Below are positions 12,251 to 24,100 of a stretch of DNA of 64,000 nt, piece by piece. The stretch comes from Trichostrongylus colubriformis (lineage: Eukaryota > Nematoda > Chromadorea > Rhabditida > Trichostrongylidae): positions 50,268,001-50,332,000 of the forward strand of contig OZ022256.1 of the NCBI GenBank assembly GCA_963978905.1, written 5' to 3'. The notes beneath the pieces are model-generated. The model ran no database searches. It was not told where the DNA came from and saw only the letters and a list, made by a program, of their open reading frames with translations. The first letter of the stretch is position 1. Every line of letters begins with the position of its first letter. The translations under genes were made by a program, and so were the position numbers.

Positions 12251-13736
12251 TTAGAAGCCGAATCCGATCGAACTTGGCTAAATCTGAACGATGGGGAAAA
12301 CTAAAATTTAGACCGAATTCGACCCCTAAGATACGCTTTCACCAGCAAAAATTTTATTATCACACAAAAAGATCAATTGACGTTGATTCCGCTTCTTCAC
12401 TTCGGTCGCCGTCAGCCCGTGCACTGAGTCTTCTCGAGGTGTGCCAGCAACTAGTGCGAATACACAGTGTTCCTGTAAATGATTTCGAAAATAATGGCAT
12501 CAAATCGCTATATCGCATACTTCACAGTTAGGAAAGCAGTTTCCCAGACTGGGATTGCGCCTCCAGCTGTGGGCCACAGATCTTAGAGTCCCTATTAACG
12601 GCGTGATCAAAAGGGTCGGACCCTCTTCGGCCTGAAAGGCGAGAAAGCCAACAGTTCACACCATAATACACATTGATTTCCGGGTAATCTCTGAGGCGCA
12701 CTCATATCCAAGTAAAGATCTTTAAACCGCAGAAACTGCATCGTCCGCAGGCCAATTTGTTGGTTTTAACTTTAGAACCGTTAGAAAAGAAAGAAAAGAC
12801 ATCGTTAGAAAAGACGAGGAAACTACAATCGAAATGAAATGGCGAGTTCAAAGAGTGATCCATGATTGAAGCGTGCATCAGTGTTCATATCGCGGCTTCG
12901 CGTGGATGCGTTTCGTCCGTACGGCCATTGATGACATACAAGTAGCTGTGGAGGGGCGGAACGAAGTTCACAGCGTGAAGGACGGGAAAGCACGTCCCCG
13001 ATTGTATGAGTTGATCCCATTTCCTGGTTTTTTAGCCGATCTACAACGTTTTCTCTCTACTGTTGCGGTACTTCACACTACTACTTTCATATTCTACAGT
13101 CAGCCAAAATAATCGCTTACGGTGCCCTCAAAAAAGCAATTAGTCCAAAATGTGGCTTGTAGAAAGCAAACAATCATAGACATAGTAGCACCGTTCAACC
13201 TTGAAGGGCAGGAAGGCCTAAATTGGAGCAAATTTCACTTCGGATTACGAAAGTGGTGTGGCACTAGCAGCCCGCAGGGTGTAAAAAATTCGCGAAAATA
13301 ATCTTTTCTGAAAATTGCCCAATTTTCGATCCCTCACACTGGCAATTTGCCTTTTGGATATTTGGGTCAAAGAGCAACCAAGAAAAAAGTCAATAGATGT
13401 GGGGTGACGACACAAAGAATCAACAAGCGACAAATTTTCAAATTATCTTGAAATATTTAAAAAATAAGGATAGGAAAGGGAGCAGGTTGAATGTAGCAGT
13501 TTTGCATCGTTATGCAATGGTGCAGTTGGGGCGGGTTTCCGCGCCAGTTATTGATATCCGATCCTGATGGCACAGGTCGCCTGACTGATCATTGCCATTC
13601 GCCCGTACGATATGTCGATCCTCCCGTAAGACCGAAGAGCCCCCCCCCCTCCCACACGATCGTGCTTTCGCGCCCTCTGCATTATAGAAGAGGATAATGC
13701 AGGCGGCAAGAGCATCTAAGCCAAAAAGCTGTGACA

Positions 13737-13815
13737 TTGTCCCGCCCTCCACAGCTACTCGGCTATCGGCAATCGTGTGTTGGCATGGCCATTGATAGCC
13801 GAGTAGCTGTGGAGG
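13737..13815. repeat. Near-perfect inverted repeat, 33-bp arms
   Basis: TCCCGCCCTCCACAGCTACT is mirrored by AGTAGCTGTGGAGGGCGGAA around a loop near 13776. A single related arm lies at 12936-12965 (AGTAGCTGTGGAGGGGCGGA). Confidence 0.7.
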
Positions 13816-14099
13816 GCGGAACAGCGTTCACGTCTATTTATAGTACCAGTCGGAAAAAAACTGGGAAGAAACTGAATGGTAGAAACTGAACACTTACCCA
13901 TGCACCAAAGTATGAAAATAGAAAACTCGAATTGTTCAGAAAAATACTTTTTCTTCTGAATTGTCTACTCATTCAGGGACAGTATTAATGACCAGCTGGC
14001 TAGCGCACATTCCGTGCGCGAAGCACCATGTGCGTCAGTGAGTCAATCGCAATTTTTCTTTTTTCTTGAGGACCGAGAATTTCACGATTTCACGACACG

Positions 14100-14432
14100 C
14101 GCCGCCCATCGTGGGCTTAATGTGGCCTTTACCTCCTGTCCCATGCCATATCACACTTGTCCCCATCTCCGCAGGTAGTTTTTCATGTAATGTCCAAGCT
14201 CCGCTCACCACCCAAAATGCTCCGCCGACTGTGCCCAGAATTCTATGTTGACCTTCAGAAACGCATCGCTGACCTCTATCCATCTTCTCCCTACGTTTGG
14301 GGTATATTCGAACCCAATCAGCCCTACCCATACCACACTTTTCCCACCTCTACAGGTCGTTTTTCATATAATACCTAATTTCGTGACGGAGGGACGTACA
14401 GACAGACGAAACGTTTTATATATACTAGGGAT
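14100..14432 (+). repeat. Tandem-unit repeat with the same tail as 38578-38980
   Basis: Two diverged units share CAGGTAGTTTTTCATGTAAT and CAGGTCGTTTTTCATATAAT about 185 bp apart. The end reads GGACGTACAGACAGACGAAA then TTTTATATATACTAGGG. Confidence 0.6.
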
Positions 14433-15077
14433 AGTACTGATATCAGAATAGTGGTACTCACCTCCGCATTGACTGCCACCCGTCTTCCTTGTTGACGCTT
14501 ATCTCCCGTTCTGCGTAAAATGTTCCGTGGCGTCATGACGGTCTGAAAGAATTTGTGAAGTCGAACCTATCGATTTTGGAAAGGAAGCATTCTATGCGAA
14601 AATATTAACGATTGAAGATGAAACGCTATACACACGCACACAGTCATAAAACGCTATATAAAAAAGAATTAACGGTAAAACACTGAGCCTTATCCCCCTC
14701 GACTTCTGGGGTTCGAAATACTCGGAGTGCCGTCCATCGAACACCCCGAAGTTATTTTCAAAAAGACCTGACGCGCTTCATTTTCTGAAGCGCATGGAAC
14801 CGTTGAGCAAACTTGCAATTTAGTACTCCGAGTCTCACACTCAGAGGTGGGAGGTGAGCACGAGGACTGGAAAAATTGCAAGAAGGCACCCTACTTACGT
14901 AGCCACTGCTGTCGATGTAACAAAAACATTATCCTGTGACAACATAAAGACGAACAAGCAAGAGCAAGAGTCCACCAGGCCTGGTTCGTGAAGGTTTTGA
15001 AGGCTCATCCTATCCACTGACAAGTTTAGTTCACACGGCTGCGCGTGCTTCGAAGAATCGTTTGAAATACCATATTT

Positions 15078-15303
15078 GGGGTCAAATAAAGTCGGGAGGG
15101 GGGAGACGCAAAAATTTCACCGCTTTAAAGCTTCTTTCCCTCCCAAGGCTTAGGCTAAAGCAGATGACACCTATGTTTTGACAGGCTTTTTCATGTGGGA
15201 GCAGGGGATATCAGTTTTAGCCTAAGCCTAGAAAGGGAAAGGAGCTTTGACGTCGACGCAAAGTTGCGTCTCCCCCCCCCCCCTCCCGACTTTATCTGAC
15301 CCC
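15078..15303. mobile_element. MITE family B, copy 1
   Basis: The ends GGGGTCAAATAAAGTCGGG and inverse enclose a hairpin-like body with the shared motif TTAGCCTAAGCCTAGAAAGG in both arms. A TATTT repeat flanks the element. The right arm carries a C homopolymer. It is non-coding. Confidence 0.75.
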
Positions 15304-15794
15304 TATTTGTGCTGACAATCTTAAACACAAGACGAGTGCATCGAACACACCCAAACCATCACTTGACTACCAATGTTCTCGTTGATGGTTCGGTTGACTT
15401 TCAATGCATTCCTGCCCGACAATTCGCGGACCGTTTCTTCAAATTTGATCATCTACAGCATTTGGTTGACGTTGGGCGCCGTACTGTTGCTGAAGCGGCT
15501 CTACAGTCTCGGTCGTGAACATGACAGCCAGAGGTGGCAAGAGGCATGTACACTCCCCTCCATGCAAGTAGCGAAGGCATACCAGACGACTCTCGTTCAC
15601 CTTTTTAAGTAGACTTCTTATGTGGGCCCTAATCCTAAACACACCAAAAGGGGTAACTCCGGCTGACTGTAGATTGTGAAAGTCCGAGGCGCCAGGTAGT
15701 ATAACAACAGAGAAGGAACTGATGAAACGACCAAATACGCAAGATCGGCAGACCATTGTTCCATTGGTCGGCACCAAATCCAAATTTCCTCAAA

Positions 15795-16011
15795 GTTCAA
15801 TTAAAATCGGGAGGGAGAGAAGGGACGCAAAATTTCCACCGACGTCGAAACTCATATCCATCTCTAGGCTTAGGTTATAGCAGATGAGACAGATGCTTCT
15901 ACAGATGCTTTTTTGTGTAGGAGTTGGGAGTATGAATTTTAGCCTAAGCCTAGGGAGGGAAGGAGCTTCGACGTCGGTGAAAGGTTGCGTCTTTTTCGAC
16001 TTTAATTGACC
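15795..16011. mobile_element. MITE family B, copy 2
   Basis: It has the same inverted architecture as the copy at 15078, with TTTTAGCCTAAGCCTAGGGA in one arm and CTAGGCTTAGGTTATAGCAG in the other. It lies 490 bp from copy 1, in the same orientation. Confidence 0.72.
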
Positions 16012-17291
16012 GCACCTCAATTTTGCTAAATTCTTTTTTATTTGTGTAGAGACAGTAAAGAAGAAGAATGCAAAGCAAGGAGTGCCCGAGCAAGCGACCA
16101 CTCGATTTTCCACAGCACAAGATTAGGGTTAAAAAAGGGAACGGGTAAAAAAGAAAAAGGCGTCGAGCCACTCGTTCCTTATCCACCTGGCAGTGTGTGG
16201 TTTTCGCGCCAGTTATCGATAACCGATCCGGGAACTGATGGGACAGGTCACTGGGGTGGTCGGCCAGAAAGTCAACAGGCTCATCACCGTGCCAGAGGCG
16301 ATGTCTCGAAGACAGGAAGGAGTAAATGAAGAAGAACAAGTAGCTGGAATCGAGAGGGGGAAAAGAAGGATGGACTGAGCGCGAAAGGAAAGGATCGGAG
16401 GAAATGAGCTGACCAAGAACTGATTCTACAGGGTAGGACCTTTTCCAGTTGCAAAAATATTGGAAGAACTTGTAAATGACGATAAGGAACATTACGTAAG
16501 GAAAATGAGTGGTGATAGGACTAATGCGTTGACAGAAACAACAAACAACAACAACCAACTACAAAGAAGCAGCCGACACGGCGAGCATCACGCTATACAA
16601 GGGATCAACAGTGGGTGACATGGGCCTCGGGGAGACGTGGGCGACACTGAACCTACCAGGCGACATTAAGCGACAATGGGCGTATATGACATACCACATA
16701 CGTTATTAAATATGTTGATTATGAATGAAACATATCAGCAGTTACCAGTATAGTTGTAACGAAGGAAGATTTATTTATGAACATCTGTAAATAACAAAAT
16801 ACCCGACGATGAGCTGACATAATAGACAATATAAGGCAAATGAAACGATATAGAAACAGGTCAGTCTGTGAGCTATAAAAATGGTTATAGCTCGCATAAT
16901 CGCAAATTCCCATGATGGTGCATTGCATGTGTCGTCGTGCGCTCTCTCACTTGAACGTGCTATTTCCCCTCCGCAACGCATGTCTGTTATCACTTACGAG
17001 CTCTGCTTCGTGGAGGGAAATTAGCACGCCGAGGGAGAGGGTTGGCAAGACGACACAGCAATCACACGATGATGCCAATAGCAATTTCGCAAGTTATAAC
17101 CGCAGTGGCACGATTCAGATCAGAAATATGTCGTTTCTAGGCAGTGTTTAGGGTGTCGCTTAGTAGTATCAATGGACTGAACAGTGACACAATGAAGATC
17201 AATGAATGAAAAATGCACGCAGTGTTCGAAAAGATAAGACGGCGATGCAACGTACTATGAGATTCAGGAAGGGAAGCGACGATATAACTAA

Positions 17292-18151
17292 CTAACAGGT
17301 GAATGTGAGATACGGTACTTTGTGACTCCATTGAGCTGGGTGACCACGCATATTCCATCCGAGTAGATGGAGAGCTCCTTGCTCAGCCGTGAAGACATCT
17401 TCTTGAGAGAGTGCTGGTTCAGAATGCAAGTCCACGGTACCGTTGCAACTGTGAATGGAGCCATCTTTCTGGAATCGAGCCAAAAATGAAATAGTACAGT
17501 CATGAAGCCATATACAGTGGCGGTCAAAATTATATGCGGTTTTGGACATTAACCATAATTTTGGTCGACGTTTACAAACTCGTTTTTCTAATATTTGAGG
17601 GCAACTGCTACTTCATAAAAAGGTATCTCAGCCGAGTAGGATGCAGTGTAATGGTCGAAAAACTATTTACTGAAAGCTCTGAAAATGATCAAAAGTTTTA
17701 AAAAATTCAATCAGTCATGAAAAGCTTACAACTCAAAGAAACGAGCCGCTGTGCAAAAAGTAGAACGGAATGAGGCTTAAACTTTGCTACCCGTCATTTG
17801 GAACATGACAGCACTTTACAGCACTGAAGCACGGTGTTGATCATTTTCAGTGTTATCAGTTAAATGATCATTTCCACCTTCACACTGAATCCTACTCAAC
17901 TGAGAAACTTTATTTCACTGAGTGACGGTTGCCCTCAAAAAACAAAAAAATTGGGACGTGATATCTAAACGCTGGCCAAAGTTATGGTTGAAATAAGAAA
18001 CCGCATATTTTCTGACCGCTACTGTATGTACATACCAACAGGAGACACTCACATTCGTGCATTTGGCTGGACATTTGATCCTTTCACCTCCTTCAAATAT
18101 GCTCACAGTCACTTGAACGCCACCACCGCTACTTATTTCAGGATTGGGCGC
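17292..18151 (-). CDS. Tyrosinase exons 19-20: C-terminus and stop
   Basis: Exon 19 (18053-18151) encodes [20 protein letters not shown] and ends CTN. Exon 20 (17292-17468) continues [18 protein letters not shown] and ends [10 protein letters not shown] before a TAG stop. Both exons are in phase 0. The intron between them is 584 bp, of which 510 bp is a Tc1-like MITE. No AATAAA was noticed just after the stop. Confidence 0.82.
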
Positions 18152-21100
18152 CTAAAATGCAATTCGTATCCTTTATATCGGGAATCTGGCAATATATTTA
18201 CTTAAACTCAATAATTGATTGCATGTTAACCTGCACGAAGACGAGGTTTGGATCAAACGGTGAGGCAGCTTTTCGTACGGGAGATGACCACTTCTCCCCT
18301 GATGTTGGAGCCACTTCGATCTAAAAGGCTTGCCATGTTGACGTACATTTTCTTACGAGAATTTACCACATTTGGCACCACAAGTATAGCCCATTCTTTC
18401 TTTATCTCTGTTTCATTTATTTCTCTCGCACTTCCTTTGTCTCTCTTTATTCTGGAACCCTCTCTCCTTCTTTACCTACTCCAACGCTCCTTTTCCTCTA
18501 TTTGACGTACTCCTCTCCTACTATCTAATCTATCCATTTTCTATTCCCTTCGATGGTGTTTAGGCACCGTTTCGTTCTAATTTCCTCTTACTTTCCAACG
18601 ACCCTCATTATCTCACGTTCTTTCTGTGTGTCTTCCTGGATATCAGATTGTTTCACATACTGTTTCCGTGTCTCTTTTTCTTTATGGCTCTAGTGTCATC
18701 ATCTACCCGCTTTGGGTGTGTGCAGATACGACAGCGAATCGCGTGGCCGCCCGCGGCGGGCGGCGCGGCGGGTGCGAGTGCCAGTGGTAGGGCATGGCAG
18801 CTTAAGCGAAGGCAGTGTGACATGAGTGGAAGAGCAGACGTGAAGCGGTCACGCTCGGCCGGCTCCCAAGGGCAATCGATGCGGCGAGTCGTACTGGTGG
18901 CGCCGCGAGTGAAACGCCGCGAAGCGATTCGCTGTCATATCTGCACATACCAACCCGCTTTATAGCAAGTCTGTGACGAGTCTACGTCTTGCAGCCTGTC
19001 TGTCTGTGGCTCTGTCCACTGTTGCCCGCTAGTCTATCTTTCTCTCTGCGAGTGTCTCTGTCCTTGTCCAACCGTGCACCTGCCTTTACATTTGCATGTA
19101 TGTCTCTATCCGTCTATCTGTCTGCCTGACTGTTTCGCTGCCTGGCTATTTGTTTGTTTGTTCGTCAATCCATTTATTTGTTTGTTTGTTTGTTTGCTTG
19201 TCTATCTGCCTGTCTGTCGGTCTGTCTGTCTGTCTGTTTGTCTATTTGCTTGTTTGTTTGCCTTTCTACCTGTCACTTTGTCTGCCTGTTCGCCTGTTAC
19301 CACTTACCCAACGTTTTCCCTGCCTCTCTTTCGGCATGTACCGATTTCGTCTACATAAATAAGAACTATGCATTGGTACCCTGAATTTAGCCATGTGTGG
19401 AGGTACCTGTAGATTCTGCGATAGACGACTATGAACGCCCACACGGAACCATACATGCGGTTCACGTGATGGAGGTGATCGAGTGTTTTCTGCCAACGAA
19501 GTGATCATCGAAGACGTCATTAACTGAAAAATGTTATTGCAAGAGGTATATATGCTCAGTATCCTCACAAAATCCGCGATTTTGAATACATTTTTGGTCT
19601 GAACAATGACCTCTTTGAGCTGACCTATGCAAATTTATAATTTTTATCTTTCACGAAGTATCGTTACAACCCGGAACCCCAAAATATTTCCAGAAAAAAT
19701 CAACTATATGATAGAAAACCATAGAAAACCGATTCCGGTCCAAAGTCGGTTGTTCCCGTCACAACTGGACAACCAGGTGCAGAGAGCTTACCTTTCGCGA
19801 ACAGGCGAATACTATAAATGGAGCGGAAATCGCGATTTGCCGAGGATGAGCCGAGAGGTCGGCATCCAAAAATCTAAAAAGGGCTTCCTATGACCATGAA
19901 TTTCGATAAAACAGCACTTCTCTAATCACCGTAAAAGAAGAAGATGAGACAGAGAAGGATCTTTAGAGATACAAAGACGGGTCATACCTTCTAGATGTCA
20001 TCGAATGGGTGTACGAGAGAGGTGATGACGATTCTGGTCGAATACCGATTCTCAACTTTGGCTGGCATACCTGTAAAACAACATTCCGAAAAATCGTCTG
20101 AGATTTGCTGGATCTGTAGCGCTTTAGAAAAAGTGGCACAGCCTAACTGTTCACCTGATAACGTTCCTCGGTGACATTATAGCAATGAGCCTGACAATAA
20201 CGCCCGTAACCATCACGAGCTTCAAGTGACACTTCTTGCATCATTCCTGCACGTGGTTTTGGTACTGGCAGATAGACAATACCCTGTAAATGATGGAAAA
20301 ATTTCCATGTTTTTACCCTCCCAGGTTTCGCTGTTGTCAATCTACATGCTCAATTCAAGATAGGGCACAGAATTGGTTGGAGAAGAATCGTCCCAATTTA
20401 CGTATATACAGTGCGTGTGATACACTTATCACTGCTTCATCCCGGGTGTGTGCAGATGTGACAGCAAATCGCCTCGCGGCGTTTCACTCGCGGCGCCACC
20501 GGTACGACTTACGAATCGATTGCTCTTGGTAGCACGGCAGAGCGTGGCTGCGTCACATTTGCGCTTCCACCCATGCCACACTGCCTCGCTTGAAGGCTGC
20601 CATGCCCTGCCACTGGCACTCGCACCCACGGCGCCGCTCGCCGCATGCGGCCACGCGATTCGCTGTCAAATCTGCACCCCCTGGGTATGTACCCTAATGT
20701 CAGGACGCCGCGCTTCGCAAAGCGGCGAGCGACGTTTTCGCACGAGTTCATTGCCCCCGGTGGAAATCGCGTGTGATTGCACCAGAAGGGCGGCGACCGT
20801 ATCGACGCCTACTTTTATTCATGTTGGCGGTGATATTGAGTTTGCTTTTAAATTTTTTTGTATTTTAATAGTCGGGATTGGTATGAATTTGTTCGTCTTG
20901 CATGGTTTCAATCTATTTTCAGTTGATGATAGTGTTTTGCATGCAGTCATTCCAATTTCTATGCTGTCTTGCTGTGTTACCTATTATTTCCATCATTTTT
21001 GCTCTCCGGAAATTTTCTTTTGCTACCTATGTCACACTGTAGTTGAATTGTGTTATTGTATTATCTTGTTATTAGTGCATTGTTTGAATTGTATCAAGTT

Positions 21101-24100
21101 GTTCCAGTGCGCTTCTTGCGGGTCATGTAAAGTCGGGGGGGGGGGGGGGGTGGGTGAGACGCAACTTTTCACTGACGTCAGTCGAAGCTCCTTCCCTCCC
21201 TAGGCTCAGGCTAAAATTTATATTCCCATCTCCTTCATGAAAAGTATCTGCTCAGGTATCTGTCTCATCCGCTTTAGCCTAAGCCTAGAGAGGGAAAGGA
21301 GCTTAGACGTCGGTGAAAATTCTCCTCCCCTTCCCTCTGACTTTACACGAGCCCTTCTTGCTTTCCCGTAACTCGGAAGTAACGGAATTTACACATATTC
21401 AAATGAAAACAATACAAAAACAAGTATAATATAGCAGCAAAGTGAATAAGAATAGGCGTCGATACGGTCGCCGCTCTTTTTGTGCAATTACACGCGATTC
21501 CCACAGAGGGCAGAGTACTCGCGCGCCAATGTCGCGCGGAGAACGTCGCGATGCGGCGTCCTGACATTAGGGTACATACCCGCACCCCCTTCATCCCATT
21601 CTCGGCTGCTCATGACATAATCGAATATTTCATGTTCTTATTCGTTTATTGTATACGGATACTTAATATTACAGCATAATGAGGCTTTGCGGGGTCTTTT
21701 AGGTTTTTTTTTTTTTGAAAATTATATTTCAAAGTCTTATTGTTGTTAGACATTCAGTATATCATGGAGCTCTGAAGCAGCCCAACTCTGATGGTTCCGA
21801 TACTTTCGAATTCTGATAGCTGCTGATTCCCCCTCCCCTCCCCCACCCCCCTCGTCATGCGGAAATTGTTACAAGTATGCTGTGTTATGGGCAAAAGCTT
21901 CGGTCTTGGACGGGATCCGAACCCGCAATGTTGTGGTCGGGTTCGAGTCCCGTTCGAGACCGCATTTTTTGCCCATAACTCAGCATAATTATTCAAATAT
22001 TGTTTGAGAACTAAAGCATTAGTTTACACGAAAACTATCATCAGCGATACTTAATGATACTTAAATGTATTATTGAGTAACTAATCCAGGGTGGAAAGCG
22101 CAGTTGGTAGGTCGTATAACATCGCTGTCAATCAACCCTCTCCTCTTTCCGAGGCGATTAGGTTGAAAGTATGTACAGCAATGCGAATCGGTCTGCGTTC
22201 AAGTGCCACAACGATTTCAAGTGGAACTAATTGGAACTGATGGCGTGGCGTATCCCAAGAAGAGTCTGACTACCGTAGAGAGATTCATTTTACGCGAAAT
22301 CATTACAACTAATCAGTTTCACAGATTGAAATATAATTTAACTCACATCTATTTCCGGATATTGTGTTTCACCTTGTAAATACACTGTAGAGGTCTCGTT
22401 AGTGAGCTGATTGATAATTTTGACATTGGCGAGATCATCACGAACACCTACAAATTGGTCAGTATTTGTAAAAATCATACTACCATGTTTATTCTAACGA
22501 GGAAGGTCTTCCAACTCATGACGCGCTTTTGAAAGCTGTTTTTTGCATGTATGGGGGTACGTACAAGAATCATATGACTGATGTTCATTTTTGCTGCGCG
22601 GTCCTACAAATGTCAAAAACGGGGTTGATGGTTCGATCCCCACTGAGGACAAATTTTTGCAAAATTTAGATTTTCAGTTTTTGAACTCGTGAACATTCGA
22701 ATATGAAGAATAAGTGCAGTAATCACATTTAGAACTCCGAACTGCCCCCGATTGCCAGTTCTCAGCAAGTCTGACAGTCCAATTATTTAGCTTTTCGGCG
22801 CTCATAGCACACGAACGAGGTGTTTTCGCGCGAAACGGATTCAATATTCGTGTTCAGGAGGTCGAACTACCCCTGGGGGTAAGTTTCCAGCCCAATTGAG
22901 ATTTTGACCCAAATTCGGAAATTTGAGCTGGGTATTGGTATACCATCGACTGCACATTCGATGAAGGAGACGGCGATACCACTTGTTAGGAATTTCCCTC
23001 TATTTCTCTTGCTTGATGCTTGGTAGGTGAAATTATGGCGATAGACATCCATGCTCTGCATATTCCATTGATTTTCATCGATTTTGTGAGTTACTCACTT
23101 CTACAAGTAGAAAGCGCACCATGTACCCATGACCAAACATCTTTTCGAAGTTAGGGTCAAAATTTGGAATTGGCCAGAAATGTGTCCGCAAGGGTACTTT
23201 GACTCCCTGAACACGAATATGATACTCATTTTGTGCGAAATCGCGAATTTCGAGCGCTATGGGCCCTTTCGTGTCCAAAGAGGTCACATCACCAAATTCA
23301 CTGACAATTCGTATATAAAGTCATTTTGGCATGCTGTCAACGAAAATCGTAGTCATTTGGCATAAACAGACATATCTGAAGACGAAAAAGTGAATGCAAA
23401 AAAATGCAAAACTTCGGCAGAGCCGGGATCCGAACCACCAACCCAGCATTTCATCCGCTTAAGAGTCCATTGACGTATCCAGTAAGCCATCGAGTCGTTG
23501 CATGATTCCACTTCGGGGAGCCCTTATGAGACTGCTACGCACTTTTAGTACATGGTGGAGATAAGATTTCATTTTTTCCCGGATTTGACTTTATTTTGAA
23601 TGCGAAATAGAAGAACACCTTCGGATCTGCACATGATCAAAGTTGCAAGGAAGATGCGTTACTATAAATGGGTTCAAATCGCCTTTTTTGAACAAATTTT
23701 TCTTCACTCCTTTTTTGGCATTTGTAGGGCCGCACAGCAAAAATGGAAGTCAGTTATATGTTTCATGTAGATACCCCCATATGTTGGAAAAAACCGTTTC
23801 CCGAAAGCGCGCCATGACCTGAAAGACCTCCCTTGTAAGAGAGGCCGACAAAATTCACTTAACAAACCCTTGCCGTGCTGATCGATGAGCAACGTTTTCG
23901 TCCACACATAGTCTCCTGATGGTGGATTAACAGATTTGCGACTTCGCATCGATTGCAATAGCCGAGGAGGAAGTTGGCAGCGATTCTGAAATATTCATAA
24001 ATATTGAAAGATAACAGCAAAAAGATGGTATCATAAAGTGACTGAAGGAGCTTAGGCGATCTCACTATATTCAATCACATTTTATTCCTATTCTTATCAA

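Larger units (their letters stand above)
12250..15070. other. Non-coding stretch
   Basis: It holds the hairpin at 13737, the tandem-tail repeat at 14100-14432, and a short motif TTCCGCGCCAGTTATTGATA (13539) also found at 16200 and, inverted, at about 80-100. No gene seen. Confidence 0.5.

Noticed and set aside
19096..19362. Long open frames with a CLSVCLFVCLF pattern
   Set aside because: They are translations of a TGTC/TTTG microsatellite and are open in all three plus-strand frames.
20448..21203. 251-codon plus-strand frame, the longest in the window
   Set aside because: It runs across three abutting or nested mobile elements of different composition and has no coherent domain.
23704..23867. 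Extending tyrosinase exon 12 to the end of its open frame
   Set aside because: The extra sequence belongs to a repeat that also occurs inverted at 22497-22640, and a good donor lies before it.
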